Below, one piece after another: positions 1 to 10,842 of a stretch of DNA of 64,000 nt. The notes beneath the pieces were generated by a model that was not told the origin of the DNA, did not search any database, and worked only from the letters and a program-made list of their open reading frames with translations. Where the stretch lies: contig JAAKBF010000083.1 of assembly GCA_012656075.1 (NCBI GenBank), forward strand, positions 310,001-374,000, in the 5' to 3' direction. Made by a program: the position numbers and the translations under genes. Within the stretch, counting starts at the first letter, position 1. Each line of letters starts with the position of its first letter. The stretch comes from Phytophthora hibernalis. Lineage: Eukaryota; Oomycota; Peronosporomycetes; Peronosporales; Peronosporaceae.

Positions 1-277
1 GTTTTAACACTTCTACTCCGGGATCACGGTTTCTCCGGAATACAAGTTATAGAGGTAGTGATGTCCGCAACAGATCCACAGTGTGCTAAATCTGCATATA
101 GAAGTTTGTATGCGATAAATTTAAGCAGGTCGACTGAATAGTTCATGTCGCATGCGACACGAAGATTTTTCGAAAGGGTTGGGGGACCAGATATAAATCT
201 CCGAAGAAGAACGCGTGGCCGCTGCCAGCCTTTCATTCCGAAGTCAGCGCCCGAGAAGAGATTATCACTCCGGGACC

Positions 278-2285
278 ATGTACGCGTTTGAGAAGTCATT
301 TCAGCAGATATGGCGCGAGTGGACGAGAAAGGACTGGGCTTACAAGAAGTCAACAGGGCTCAGCAACGATCAAAGGTACCTGCCACCTGGTGGGAACCTC
401 AAAGGAACGAAAGGCATCGACTACTTCGTTGGTACGCTAATTTACCGCGTTAGATGACTTGCTACTTCTAAACTACGATTACCTGGTCAGGCGAAGCCAG
501 TTTGCTGGGATACTGTCGTTGTCAAGGATGGTTGGCCTTTGTACAGCCCCAGACTACTGCTCCGATGTCCACGCTGGCTGCTCCGACGTCCACGCTTGCT
601 ACTCCGACGGGTACGACCGCTGCTCTAACGGCCACGGCTGCTCCTCTGACGGACTCGGCTCCTGTCATGACGACCACCACGACTCCTGCAGATACGACGG
701 CTGAACTACCGCTTGTTCAAACTGCCGGTATGCGACCTGCTGTTGCAAAGCCTAGAGCAGCGGCAAAGGCAACACCTACGTCTCCTCGACCTTCTCCAGG
801 GAGCGCTACAATTTCCCCTGCCAAGGTGTCTAGATACCATCTGCTAGCAAGGCGACCAGTAAGGCAGCGACGACCAAGCGAAAACGGACCACACCCGGAC
901 CGTTTTCGAAGAGGCGCGGCAAGGGTGCGATGTGAGGATGAGATGCATTGTTCGAAACGTGTTGACATTTATCTTTGTTACGGATTCTACAGTTTCTGCA
1001 GTAACGGAGGTGCCAGCTGATATTCAGGAAAATACAGCAGACGCTATTCCAAGTTCGCCGGTGGATGTTACGGACAATGCCGATCATGACGTAACGGAGG
1101 TGCCAGTTGCTGCTGCGGACACGACTGAACCAGTTGTTACGGAAGGAGAAAATACTGTGCATCGAGTTGCAGAGACGCCAACCGGTATTCCGCTTTACGA
1201 CTTTGACTCGGACAACTCCTTGGATGCGCTGAGACGCGATCGGCTTTGTGCCCCTGATGGTGCTGACGACGTTAACGTTGGAGAGGACGATTGGTTGTTC
1301 CCACTCGCCTCGGATGCTGAAGGTGACGAAGAATCAATCCTGCTGGACGAAGACGAGTACGTAAAGGAAGCCAGTGCGATGGCGGATGACGTCGAAGGCG
1401 AGGAAATTGATGGAGATGATATTGGTGAGGATGAGGTTCCGGTGGAGTTGGATCTCACAGACGACGAGCTGGACCGCCTTCAGGCGGACGGATGGGATAC
1501 ATTTGAATAACGTCATTCGGACCATGTTCTTCTTGACGTTACCCCAATTTATGAGGGGCAACACGTGCGGCACTGGCGTACGCCAAGAACCCGCTGGCAA
1601 TATTCTACTTCTTCCTTCCCAAAGAATTTTGGCGAAAGATTGCACAAGAAACTAGGAACTACCGCGAAGAGAGCAATGACGAGATCGCGCAAGGAATGCG
1701 AGCACGTGCTCGTGCTCGACGAGAGACAACGCCTTCGACTGTTGTGCTATCGGTGGAATATTTCTCGGCCTGGTCGACTTGGCCATGGTGAACGCGTTCA
1801 TCGTTCACAAGATCAGACTAAAACGCCTCAACAAGCCTGTTCCGACCCACGCTGCATTCATGAGGCTCCTACATACGGAACTGTTGAGGCAAACGAGCGA
1901 AGACTTTGCGGATAGAGTCGACATGGCGGATTTCGTGACAGAGCTGCTGCCGCGTCAACCGCATTTGCTGGAGCAGACCGAAGAGATTAATGGCGCCAAG
2001 CGTCGACAATGGTTGTGCAAAGTCTGCTCGGCATACGCTGGTGCTGGCGTGCGCAGCTGCGAAACAAGCTACTTTTGCGCCGCGTGTTCGCGCGAGAAGA
2101 AAGGAAGGGTGACACTCTGCAACAAGCCGCGCCGACTCGATCATGGCAGTGCGCTCACCTGCGATCAGGTGTGGCACCAGAGCTGGAAGAATGACACCAT
2201 GATTCCTCCACAACTTCAGCACAAGATTAGATTCGTGAGCAAGCGCAGACCGGAGGTAGCTGAGGAGGTTGAGCAGGAGGAGTAA
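278..2285 (+). pseudogene. PiggyBac-like transposase remnant
   Basis: This is a broken transposase gene spread over all three frames. An ATG at 278 opens a short N-terminal domain containing GLSNDQRYLPPGG. The stretch 502-1020 is a Thr/Ala/Pro-rich linker. The stretch 932-1510 (192 aa) is very acidic and ends in a run of Asp/Glu. Around 1581-1660 the middle frame reads FYFFLPKEFWRKIAQET, which fits the start of the DDE_Tnp_1_7 (PiggyBac) domain. The catalytic middle is missing. The last part, 1779-2285 (168 aa), holds the domain end (VNAFIVHK near the start) and a Cys-rich tail with CxxC pairs, as in PiggyBac-derived proteins. No TTAA-flanked terminal repeats were found. The family call is from motifs; the element is surely inactive because the DDE core is absent. 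Confidence 0.7.
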
Positions 2286-2859
2286 GAGTGTTAGGATGGA
2301 GGAGTAGCTGAGCAAGGAGATCCAGTACAATATTGTTGATCATTATGAAAACTCCATGAGCAAATAGTCGGCAATGGTGATGCTGGCGGGCAAGGCAAAG
2401 AACGCTTGTTTGAAGATGAGGTAAAAAAACCAGCAATTTAAGTAAGATATAATTACAGACTCGGTTATTAACACTATTTAATTGTGCACTAGTTAGTGTT
2501 CGTTTACAATTAGCGTTATTAACGCTAATATATGTGATGCTTCACAGAAACTGGCCTGACAATTAATCTTAAACCTTTTGTCTCCAGGGGTAAGATAACG
2601 AGTCTGTACGGGTAGGCTCAAATTAAAAAAATTTTGAAGCCTACAGAGGGACTATCGAAAACCCAATCGTACGAGGATAAAAACGAAGGAATAGCGAGTC
2701 CGGAATCTATTTTCAGCCTTTTTCCGGCAAGCTATCGTATCGAAAACGCAGGCTCAATCCGGGTAAACGCTTTATCGTGTAAAAAATATTTTTTAGAACT
2801 ATAGATGCTGAACTACAAACAAACTAGATGAGAAGAATACTGGAAGTCGATAGAACTCA

Positions 2860-2904
2860 AATATGATAGAACTAGCCAATAATATTGGCTAGTTTTATCA
2901 TATT
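2860..2904. repeat. Foldback hairpin 1
   Basis: A 22-bp arm at 2860-2881 is the reverse complement of 2883-2904 with one mismatch and one spacer base. Short outer arms AGAAGAATA (2830-2838) and TATTCTTCT (2901-2909) extend the symmetry. It lies eight bases before hairpin 2. Confidence 0.85.
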
Positions 2905-2911
2905 CTTCTTG

Positions 2912-2958
2912 AAATATTAAACACACACGTTTTCTGAGAACGCGTGTGTTTAATATTT
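2912..2958. repeat. Foldback hairpin 2
   Basis: A 23-bp arm at 2912-2934 pairs with 2936-2958 with two mismatches around one spacer base. Together with hairpin 1 it makes a tandem pair of near-perfect palindromes, probably a MITE or cruciform-forming remnant. Confidence 0.85.
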
Positions 2959-4969
2959 CCTACAAAATCTTGTAAAATGTATGCTCGTATTGCTGTGGTT
3001 AGTGTAGAGGCACCGAGGACGGATCATGAAAGTCGGAACCGAGGAAAACCCTAAGAGCGGTGACACAACCCTATGGATAAGCTGAGCGAGGTGTGACCCT
3101 CCCTGCTTAAACCACAAGCGTTGTTTCGGCTTTCCGAGCGAGTTGGATTTCAACCTGTTTTGTAACGTTTTAATGTTTAAAAATAAAAACACTTCTTTAC
3201 ACAAAACAACTATATTTTAAACCGCCGGTACGGGTTGGCTAACCTACAGTACTGTATTCCCCCTGTTACAAGCGTCGCTTAGTTACAAGGGTCACTCACT
3301 TTTAGCCAATGAAACAATAGGTATAATACCGGTTTATTCGATATGATCGTCATATCTTCCTGGTCATTCGACAGACCTAGGCAAGTAAATCAATCGCCGT
3401 TTGCGCTTCGCTACAAAAATTCGTGAGCAAGGTCCTACAGGAATGGTGAACAGGTATACGTCGTTGGTAGTACTTTATTAGTATTAGCGAGCTATTAAAC
3501 TAGCGTAGCAGAGATATGACCATACCCCGCCTGCAGATTGGTGACGCCTGTAACAGGGGAATACGGTACTGTATTTGGCGGTCATGTCCGAAAAACCGAT
3601 TTCTTGATAGCATCCTCAATGAGAATACGTGAAGATGGACAGATACGGTACCGGTAGATTGTTTTACACTTTCAGATTCCACGACCAAGCGAATTCGTCT
3701 TGGAGCCCGTGGCCATCGGTCTCTCAATTCGCTGCCGCAAGCGTCAAAATCGACCTGCATTGTACTGTATGATACTACACGTAGGTACGTAATACATGCG
3801 ACGTTGTCAAACGACCAGATGCGCTCGTAGGCATTGTTTGCGAACCATGGTCAAAAAATTATAGATTTCGTTTCGAACTTACCTGTAAAGCTAAAATATT
3901 CGAGTAATTCGAAGTAACTTTTACGTTTGAATTAGATTAAAACGATGAGTACGAGGAAATATTAAGGCGTACAGGTTCTAGGTACACGTATACCTACTGA
4001 TACCGGTGCTAACATGTAAATTGAGACCGTTACCATCTATCTACTTCAACGAGGTACCCTGTCTTCTGGCGCACTCTATTAATAGTGCTTTGCTGCCATT
4101 TAGCCGTGCCTTTCTTACCTGTTTCTTGCGGCGTTAAATAAACCCTCTATTAAAAGTACGGATTTAAAAGCACGCCATTTCAATAATGTGTGTCTTGTTC
4201 ATCTGTTGAGTCATTGGTTGCTTTGAAATATGCAATGCTCGACGCTCAATGGATTTCTGGGAAATATATATCGATTTTCAACAAAATGGGTTCTGATACA
4301 TGTATTGCCTCGATGTCTTCGATTCGTATACCGTATTATCCGCCTGAAAAACTCAAATAGGCGTTCTGTGTGCTCATATTGAATATCCAAACTGCCAGCT
4401 CATGCCCAAGGAAGTAAAAGAATGCGCATTGGGCGAGGTCTCGCGAAGTCAAATGATCGTTTGACTGGGTTTGGCGCATTTGACATCACTCCCTCTCATT
4501 AACCCTAGCCCATCAAAGCAGGTTCCACCGAAAATGAGGCAAATTTTTGGTGTATTTTCAGTAACAGCAGCGTGTTCACATCGCGTGGCACTTTTCAAAA
4601 GTTTAAAAAAGGATGGGATGGTTTAAATCGCGATTCGTACTTATTTTAATATTAATTGTTTGTCGTTATGGGTGGTATTTTAATAGCATAAAATATCAGA
4701 CCACCGACAGGCAGCCTCCGACCCGAGCCAAATATCAAAAGTTGTGTGGACACACCAATATATGACTTTGTAAAAAGTCGTAAAAGGTAATTACGTAATA
4801 TTCAAATGAATGGCAGCGCACAACGCGCAAACGTTCCTGCCAACCATTCCAACGTATCGGGTCGGAGGGGAGCCAAAAGTATGTGTATCTCAATACAAAT
4901 TCATAGTGTTGAGCGTAGCACATACATATTTTCAACATATCCAACCAACCCGACCAGCATTCATGTAGA

Positions 4970-5017
4970 TGCAGAAGTGTGTAGATACTGAAGTGTGTAG
5001 GTGCAGAAGTGTGACAC
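4970..5017 (+). repeat. 16-bp tandem repeat, three copies
   Basis: Three adjacent 16-bp units (4970-4985, 4986-5001, 5002-5017) share the core GAAGTGTG. They sit just upstream of the coding-like stretch at 5095. A related TGCAGAAGTGT recurs at about 6250. Confidence 0.75.
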
Positions 5018-5094
5018 TTCTGGAGTTTGTTTGGGACATTAAAATTTACCTACTAGTACATATAAACACTTACACATTAGATCACTTCAGCAGC

Positions 5095-6008
5095 ATGCGG
5101 TGCCACCGTGGATTCTGGGCTTTCGCAACCGACAAAGTTCAAGCGATCGTGTCAACAACCGCTGCCAACTTCGCCCGTGTGCGCGTAGACCAAGATAATC
5201 CTGGCACGGACCGCGCAAGCATCAAGTGGCTCCGGGACCGAGCGGGTAAGAAGATCCGCTGTCATTGGGCTGCTCTGAACGCAGCGACCCGCGCCAGCTA
5301 CATCCAGCGCAACGTGGACGACACATTCCCGCTCGACGATGCTCCTGGTGGCATCCAGGACGGTAGGGTCGACCCTCGCAACTATCAAAACCGCAGGGTC
5401 GTGCAGGTGGAGACACCTGAGGTGATCCAAGACACCCCGGACCACCTCAGTTCGTACCCGACCGGCGTCAGCTTTGACGTGGGACGCCCGGACGACGGCT
5501 GCGGTGAACGAGGCTGAGTTCAACCGCGGCATACTGGTTCAAATGCCCTCACAGCCGAATTGACCGCGATCGGACGGGCGGTGATGCGCCGGCGGCGGTG
5601 TTCCACGCCGCCGCTGTAGCCGAATGCGTGGGCTGCGCAGCAGCTACGGTGGTTTCTCCGCACTCTCGCGACGCCATCGTTATTCTGACCGTCGAGGTAG
5701 TGCGGCAGCTCAAGGCCGCTACCACGATGATGCTCATGTACGACGCACAGGAGAGTGACGACGCCACCCAGCAGATGGCGTCGAGGGTGAAAGCTGCGGA
5801 TGACAACGTTTGTACAAACATGGTGAAAGTATGTCTAGATAACGCCGTCATGAAGGAGATGTACGACCGCAGAACAATCCCCCGAACACTGCGTGCAAAT
5901 ACCTGCGGCACGTCGTTTGGCTGGATGAAGCTGTTGACCGCGGTGGTCGAAACAGCGCACCGAGTTCTCCGAGTCCTCAGTGTCACATCAATTCTTCGAG
6001 TGGACTGA
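5095..6008 (+). pseudogene. Unrecognised coding-like region, broken
   Basis: I do not recognise this protein. An ATG at 5095 opens 141 codons ending at 5517 (first residues MRCHRGFWAF). A second open stretch in another frame runs 5598-6008 (137 codons, first residues MFHAAAVAEC). Base composition is clearly richer in G+C than the flanks, which suggests old coding DNA. No signal peptide, zinc finger or catalytic motif is visible. Overlapping long open frames on the minus strand (5549-6247) have less natural composition. It may be part of a transposable element bounded by the GAAGTGT repeats at about 5010 and 6255. Confidence 0.35.
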
Positions 6009-6285
6009 CCGCGGCAAGCGTACTGGATGTAGCGACCACGAATGCGCTTAGTCTTGCAAAGATGAAGCGTAAATCCCAGGAGACGTAGGCGTTGACGCCC
6101 GCGCAGGCGCTGAAGAAGAGTCGCCGCCCTGTGGCGGTGCAGTGTGTGAACGATATGCCAAACATCGAGTACAGCTGAGTACTTGGTTGGTGTCCAACGA
6201 AATGTTGCATGACGTTGAAGATTCACCGAAGCGTAGCACTTCCGCATTTGCAGAAGTGTATGTCACAGTTTCAGAACAGATTCCC

Positions 6286-6660
6286 GCTCAGTGTCGAGTA
6301 TACACGAAAACACTTGTCGAGAATAGCCGAAACCCACCTTTTGACGAGTTTGCCCCAAAACAATTGTCGAGAATAGCCGAAGAACCATCTTATTGTCGAG
6401 TTTACCCGAAAACACTTGTCGATAATCGCCGAAAAATAACCTTATTGTCGAATTTACCCGAAAACATTTGTCGTGAATAGCCGAAAAACAATCTTATTAT
6501 CGTGTTTACCCGAAAACACTTGTCGAGAATAGCCGAAAAAACGTCTTAGTGAGGAGTTTACCCGAAAAACATGTCACGAATAGCCAAAAGATCACCTTCG
6601 TGTCGTGGTTACACGAACACATTTTGTGTGTATAGCCGAAAAATCACGCTCAGTGTCGAA
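6286..6660 (+). repeat. Degenerate ~52-bp tandem array, about seven copies
   Basis: The core TTGTCGAGAATAGCCGAA and variants recurs with GTC starting at 6316, 6366, 6418, 6470, 6522, 6573 and 6626, so spacing is 50-53 bp. Each unit is itself two related halves: one with GTCGAGTTTACCCGAAAAC, one with GTCGAGAATAGCCGAA. The array starts and ends with the same GCTCAGTGTCGA-type sequence. Confidence 0.85.
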
Positions 6661-6865
6661 AAGCTAGCCTAGACTACTTGAACATTTTGGCAGTGTCTAG
6701 AACTAATACAACGATGCATATATTACCAAAATACATTCACTAGCCCACGTATCCACTTCTCCCTCTGTACGTTATCCCGATTTCAGCCTGCTCCCAAAAC
6801 CAGCAGATCACGACAATTATCAAACTTTGTTTTGCGGACTCATTAATGCGCAAAACGTAGTGGAT

Positions 6866-6930
6866 ACCAAAGGTGGGAATCGAACCCACACCCACCCTTT
6901 TCGGGAGCTCTACCACTGAGCTACTTTTGT
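6866..6930 (-). repeat. tRNA-like module, probable SINE head
   Basis: Read on the minus strand it has a D-arm/A-box (TAGCTCAGTGGTAGAGC) and a T-arm/B-box (GGTTCGATTCC). A 7-bp acceptor stem (6924-6930 with 6866-6872) pairs except for one mismatch. The span is only 65 nt and the anticodon arm is too short to hold a normal 5-bp stem and 7-base loop, so a working tRNA is unlikely. The intact Pol III boxes fit a tRNA-derived SINE, a class known in Phytophthora genomes. Confidence 0.6.
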
Positions 6931-7610
6931 GGGGGTTAGCACAACTCAATAGCAGGGATACTCGTTGGAGTGCCAAAAGGGGAATTAACTCCACACAGTT
7001 CTTCGTGGAAGCAACAACACCTCTTAGCCGCATCGATGCTCGGCACGGCTCTCTCAATTCACCCTCCTGCCCAGGAGAGTGGTCACTTTGGCACTGGCTG
7101 GTATAGAGGACCTACCTAACCCTATGCGCAACCATTGGTCGATATTACATGATAGTGTGTTTTTGATTGGCTATTTATATTTTAGACTCAGTGATTGGCC
7201 ATTAAAGTGCCACCATACACAATACAAAATCTAAGTTAGGTCGGATAAGTGATCATATTCATCCATAACGACAAACAAGATGCCTAGAATTCGGGGAGTA
7301 GTATCCTGATACGCAGCTCAATAAAAAACAATTGTCTTGTTGCCTCAATTAATAGCACACGTTTAAAGAACAGCATACCTTGGTAAGGGAAGAGGTCGTC
7401 TGAGACGTACAAGACGACATCCGGTAATACAACCTAGGAAGTCAAGTATGCCGTTGTGGACCATCAATAAACATCGCTGAGGGATGTTTATCTCGTAACG
7501 ACGTTCTTTAACGCCGCACAGTAACTGTACCTCTGCATCACTAGATGTGTTTGGAGCAAACGTCAAATTGAGCAACTTCACCATTTTAACCAATCATATC
7601 CGCATATTTG

Positions 7611-7646
7611 GGAAATGAAGTTGCGCAAGTTGCCAACTTCATTTCC
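7611..7646. repeat. Short hairpin
   Basis: Perfect 13-bp arms GGAAATGAAGTTG (7611-7623) and its complement (7634-7646) enclose 10 bases. Confidence 0.7.
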
Positions 7647-7961
7647 GGGACGGGTGTCATGGTCTGTTTTAAAACCAAAGCAATACATGTATTTTGGGCA
7701 GCTTCCTACTTCCTACACCCTGGCCTGACCCCCTGAAAACGGTTTCTCAGAAACCTAAGCCAATCGTGATGTGATCATCTTGGTCCTGAATTTAAACCCA
7801 CGTGCTACGCACGCGGGTCTTTAAACCACATTGTTTCGGCGTGCCGCGCTGACTCGGTTTCACCCCTCCGCCTGTCCATCTGGCGCGCTGCTTGTTTGAA
7901 GCACACAACAAAAGTGTGATGACGCTTTGACGGAGACCCCGCTATTGTCAAAACCAAAGTT

Positions 7962-7977
7962 GCTCACTTGTACAGGA
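7962..7977 (+). promoter_or_regulatory. Possible oomycete initiator element
   Basis: GCTCACTTGTACAGGA lies 12 bases before the effector ATG and partly matches the oomycete Inr consensus (GCTCATTYYNCAWTTT). It matches the GCTCA and CA positions but not the T-rich 3' half, so this is tentative. Confidence 0.3.
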
Positions 7978-7988
7978 TAGCACCAAGC

Positions 7989-8489
7989 ATGAGACGATTC
8001 GTTGTGGTGTTGGTGCTCGCGGCTGCCCTACTAGCTACAAGCGAAGCACTCTCGATGACCTCAAACTCTGCCCAGATAATAGGTGCCCGGCTCAGTACAA
8101 TTCAAAGCGCTGGTCCAAGCAAGCGGTTCCTGAGGACTGTAGGCCCACCCGATGAAGAAGATGAAGACGACAGCGCTGAAGAAAGAGGCCTTTTGGGAGC
8201 GAAGTCGTTGGCGTATTGGAGCAAACTCGCAGAGAAGTGGGAAATGGAAACACTCGCGAAGAAGCTGCAACAGAAGTCTTGGTTGAAGGAGGGGCACAAC
8301 CCGCAAACCCTGTCCAAGAAGTACAGCTTCAATGGTAAAAGTATGGAGGAGCTGAAGAGGGACCCAAATTATCTGCGCTATGAGGGGTTTGACGATCTGT
8401 GGCTACTAGCACAATACAAGAAGGGCACTCTCTTGAAGCCCGACAAGTGGATCAAGATGATGGAAGAGCAAGCGAAGAAGGCAAAGTAG
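7989..8489 (+). CDS. RxLR-dEER effector candidate, 166 aa
   Basis: This is a secreted host-translocated effector of the oomycete RxLR class. Residues 1-20 form a signal peptide (MRRF, then a Val/Leu/Ala core, cleavage likely after SEA). RFLR is at residues 46-49. An acidic run (PDEEDEDDSAEER, 53-65/66) supplies the dEER motif. The remaining ~100 residues are Lys- and Trp-rich helices (YWSKLAEKW, DDLWLLAQYKK) compatible with a WY-like effector fold, but I do not see a named family. The gene has a single exon. An upstream in-frame TTG at 7968 is not needed: the ATG at 7989 directly starts the signal peptide. It lies in the gene-poor zone bordering the housekeeping block, the usual setting for such genes. 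Host target unknown. Confidence 0.88.
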   Translation: MRRFVVVLVLAAALLATSEALSMTSNSAQIIGARLSTIQSAGPSKRFLRTVGPPDEEDEDDSAEERGLLGAKSLAYWSKLAEKWEMETLAKKLQQKSWLKEGHNPQTLSKKYSFNGKSMEELKRDPNYLRYEGFDDLWLLAQYKKGTLLKPDKWIKMMEEQAKKAK

Positions 8490-8917
8490 GCTGAGGCATA
8501 AAAATACCTTAAGCAGCTCTATGACGCTTTCTGGTGGTTCTCTGGATGCAGAGTTTTTGTTGAGAAGAGGTTCTTGTAGGCCCACAAACTGCCATCGACT
8601 TACCGTACCTAGAACCTCGACGCCACGCGATGATTATTCTGGCGAGGTGTATCTCGAGTCGAGATTCTCCACTCCATAAATGGCCATAATCAGAGTGTCT
8701 GTCACACGTACAGTCAATCGATCGGGTATATTAAAATATCACAGGCTGGGGTTGAAGGACAACGGTTGCATAGTTCCTCAGTGTAAATGCGCTATCGTAT
8801 CACAGCGGTGAGGTTGCAGTGTGGAACATGTACCGGTACAGTAAGACGTACCGAAATGATGCAGTCTTCATAGTGTACACCACACCAACTTTGCATCAAA
8901 CTTTGCGCTATTTGACG
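8490..8917. other. Intergenic spacer, no gene seen
   Basis: This is the 3' flank of the effector and 5' flank of TFB5. No further coding or RNA signal was seen. Confidence 0.5.
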
Positions 8918-9363
8918 ATGCCGACTGCGAACAAGGGCGTGCTGGTCAAATGGTACGCGGCTTGGCCCCTGGTGGGTGAAGCTAACGCAGGGCTCAGACA
9001 GTTATGTATCCACATCCCCGTATGGCTCTAACTACTGGTCTACGCAGCGACCCGGCGACGAAGCAATACCTCCTGCATCTGAACGAGACGGCCGTGCAGG
9101 TTGGTCTTTCAATTGGATTTTAGAGGAGAATCGATCATGCTGACACTGTTTCTTGTGTCTATGGACTGCAGCAACGCTTTGTTATCGAAGATCTCGACGA
9201 CAGGCACCTATTTATTGTGCCAGACCCGAAGGTCATCGCCTTCATCGAGAAAAGATGGACGAGTGGAACGAGAAGAACACGTACCAACCACCCACTCAGT
9301 AAACTGCTTGAAGGGGTAGGATCTGTGCAGTCGCGGCTGCTTTGCTACTCTCATAAAAAATGA
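8918..9363 (+). CDS. TFB5: TFIIH subunit TFB5/GTF2H5, three exons
   Basis: This is the small subunit that stabilises TFIIH for transcription and nucleotide excision repair in the nucleus. Exon 1 is 8918-8952 (MPTANKGVLVK plus TG), exon 2 is 9048-9099 (completes Cys, then DPATKQYLLHLNETAVQ), exon 3 starts at 9172 (QRFVIEDLDDRHLFIV). The introns, 8953-9047 and 9100-9171, are GT-AG. The pattern KGVLVKCDPATKQYLL followed by IEDLDDRHLF matches the ~71-residue family closely. In frame, exon 3 runs to TGA at 9361-9363 with an unconserved tail. One extra A in the AAAA run at 9250-9253 would instead give MDEWNEKNTYQPPTQ and stop at 9300-9302, so a missing base is likely. Convergent with the imidazolonepropionase gene 90 bp away. 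Confidence 0.78.
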
Positions 9364-9453
9364 ACTCGCGGTTAATCAACGTGGTTGTTTTTGGTGAACT
9401 GTTTTTCATTTTAGGCAAAATTGGTACGAGACCTGCTTGTTGCTGATAAAATT

Positions 9454-10842
9454 TTACTTGGCAGTGCAGAAGATTCCCTTCTTCACGACGTGCTCGATGG
9501 GAGGGTCGCCCATTTCGTAGATGATCTGCTCCCACTGCGTCGCACGCATCAGCACCAAGTCTCCCTGCTTGCCTACTTCAAGACTGCCGTGCGTGGCGGA
9601 ACGGTTGATAGACGCGGCAGCGTTGATCGTGGCGCCTACAAGCGCCTCTTTCATGGTCATACCGAACAGCACGCAGGCCATGTTCATGGTCAGCGCCATA
9701 GAGAGGCAGTGTGCGTTCGGGTTGTAGTCGCTACCAAGAGCAACTGGGACACCAGCGGCGATCATGTCACGAGCCGGCGGGTTCGGCAGCTTCAGGATGT
9801 ACTTGGTGGTAGGGAGTAGTACAGCAAACACGGGTTCTGGCTTGTGAGTCGCCATAACCTGGAGATCTTCAGCCGTCAGCATTTCACAATGTGAAATGGC
9901 ACGTGCGTCAAGATCAGCGGCTATACTACCGGACTGCATGGGGTGCATCTCGTCGCCGTGGAAGTTGATCTCCAGTCCAGCCTTCTTGCCGGCCTCCAGA
10001 ATGCGGCGCGTGTCGTCGTGCTCAAACACTCCCTTCTCGCAGAACACATCGATGAATTCAGGCGAGATGGTGCCGTCCTTCTTGGCCTGTACAAGTGCCG
10101 GGATCTGCTTGTTGATGATATCCTCGGTGGCGGCAGCAGCCGTCATCCCATCAGGAACCGAGTGGCCTCCCAGATAGTTCGATACAATCTCCACCGGGTG
10201 GGCATTGTCACCTGTCGACGCGGCGTGCAGCACACGCAGCATCTTGAGTTCCGTGTCGGTCTCGAGTCCATAGCCACTCTTGGCCTCGATGAGTGTGGTG
10301 CCGGCACGCAACATGCGATCCATGCGCGTACGCAGTAGCGTCAACAGCTCCTTTTCCGAGCTCTTCTTGGTGTGGCGCACCGTGTTGTTGATGCCACCGC
10401 CGCTCTCGTGCACTTCCATGTACGTGGCACCTGCGAGCTTCATGGCGAACTCGTTGACGCGGTTGCCACTCCACACCGGGTGCGTGTGCGCGTCCACGAA
10501 GCCGGGCAGCACCACCAAGTCGCGGGCGTCCACGTCCTTCTCGAAGCTCACGGGCTGCGGCTGAGCGCTCATCCACTTCTCGACGTCTGCAGCAGGACCA
10601 ACGGACGCAATCTTGCCTGTCTGATCCACGATCAAAGATGCATTCTCGAGCACGGCCAGCTCCTTCTGGGCGGCACCGGCCTTGAATGGCTCGCCATGCG
10701 CACAGATCTGCACGATCTGACGCGCGTTGGCAATGCGCAAGCGGAAAGAGCTCATGGGGTCAATGAAGCGGCAGGAACTGATGGAGGTGCGGCAAAATCG
10801 CGAATGTGCACCAAATCGTCGACGGCGAGTACGTGTATCCAT
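9454..10842 (-). CDS. hutI: Imidazolonepropionase (histidine degradation)
   Basis: Hydrolyses 4-imidazolone-5-propionate to N-formimino-L-glutamate, the third step of histidine breakdown. The single exon is an amidohydrolase-fold enzyme. Motifs visible are the metal-binding HxH in LPGFVDAHTHPVW, YGLETDTELKMLR, NFHGDEMHPM, ISHCEML and the late VALGSDYNPNAHC with its metal Asp. A start at 10755 (MSSFRLRIAN) gives 433 aa, the usual family length. The in-frame ATG at 10842 adds 29 residues rich in Arg and Ser (MDTRTRRRRF) with one Asp near each end, which could be a mitochondrial presequence or simply 5' leader. Divergent from the HutF-M20 gene across 359 bp, so shared regulation is likely. No frameshift. 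Confidence 0.92.
   Translation of the reverse strand: MDTRTRRRRFGAHSRFCRTSISSCRFIDPMSSFRLRIANARQIVQICAHGEPFKAGAAQKELAVLENASLIVDQTGKIASVGPAADVEKWMSAQPQPVSFEKDVDARDLVVLPGFVDAHTHPVWSGNRVNEFAMKLAGATYMEVHESGGGINNTVRHTKKSSEKELLTLLRTRMDRMLRAGTTLIEAKSGYGLETDTELKMLRVLHAASTGDNAHPVEIVSNYLGGHSVPDGMTAAAATEDIINKQIPALVQAKKDGTISPEFIDVFCEKGVFEHDDTRRILEAGKKAGLEINFHGDEMHPMQSGSIAADLDARAISHCEMLTAEDLQVMATHKPEPVFAVLLPTTKYILKLPNPPARDMIAAGVPVALGSDYNPNAHCLSMALTMNMACVLFGMTMKEALVGATINAAASINRSATHGSLEVGKQGDLVLMRATQWEQIIYEMGDPPIEHVVKKGIFCTAK

Larger units (their letters stand above)
2286..5094. other. Gene-poor AT-rich stretch
   Basis: No credible gene was seen; the short open frames on either strand have no recognisable motif. 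The stretch holds the foldback sequences at 2860-2958 and a three-copy 16-bp repeat at 4970-5017, listed separately. Many copies of ACCGGTA/TACCGGT-type hexamers occur. Confidence 0.6.
6661..7988. other. Intergenic, no protein gene
   Basis: Apart from the tRNA-like module (6866-6930), a 13-bp-arm hairpin (7611-7646) and a possible effector promoter near 7962, nothing gene-like was seen. Open frames here are short and without motifs. Confidence 0.55.

Noticed and set aside
3500..3760. 86-codon minus frame
   Set aside because: No motif, AT-rich desert, no neighbouring signals.
5549..6247. 232-codon minus-strand frame
   Set aside because: Mirror of the plus-strand coding-like region in GC-rich DNA; composition is His/Arg/Thr-heavy and without motifs.
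6286..6660. CRISPR array
   Set aside because: Units are contiguous, degenerate and eukaryotic in context; no constant repeat with unique spacers, no cas genes.
6866..6930. Functional tRNA gene
   Set aside because: Only 65 nt and no room for a normal anticodon stem-loop.
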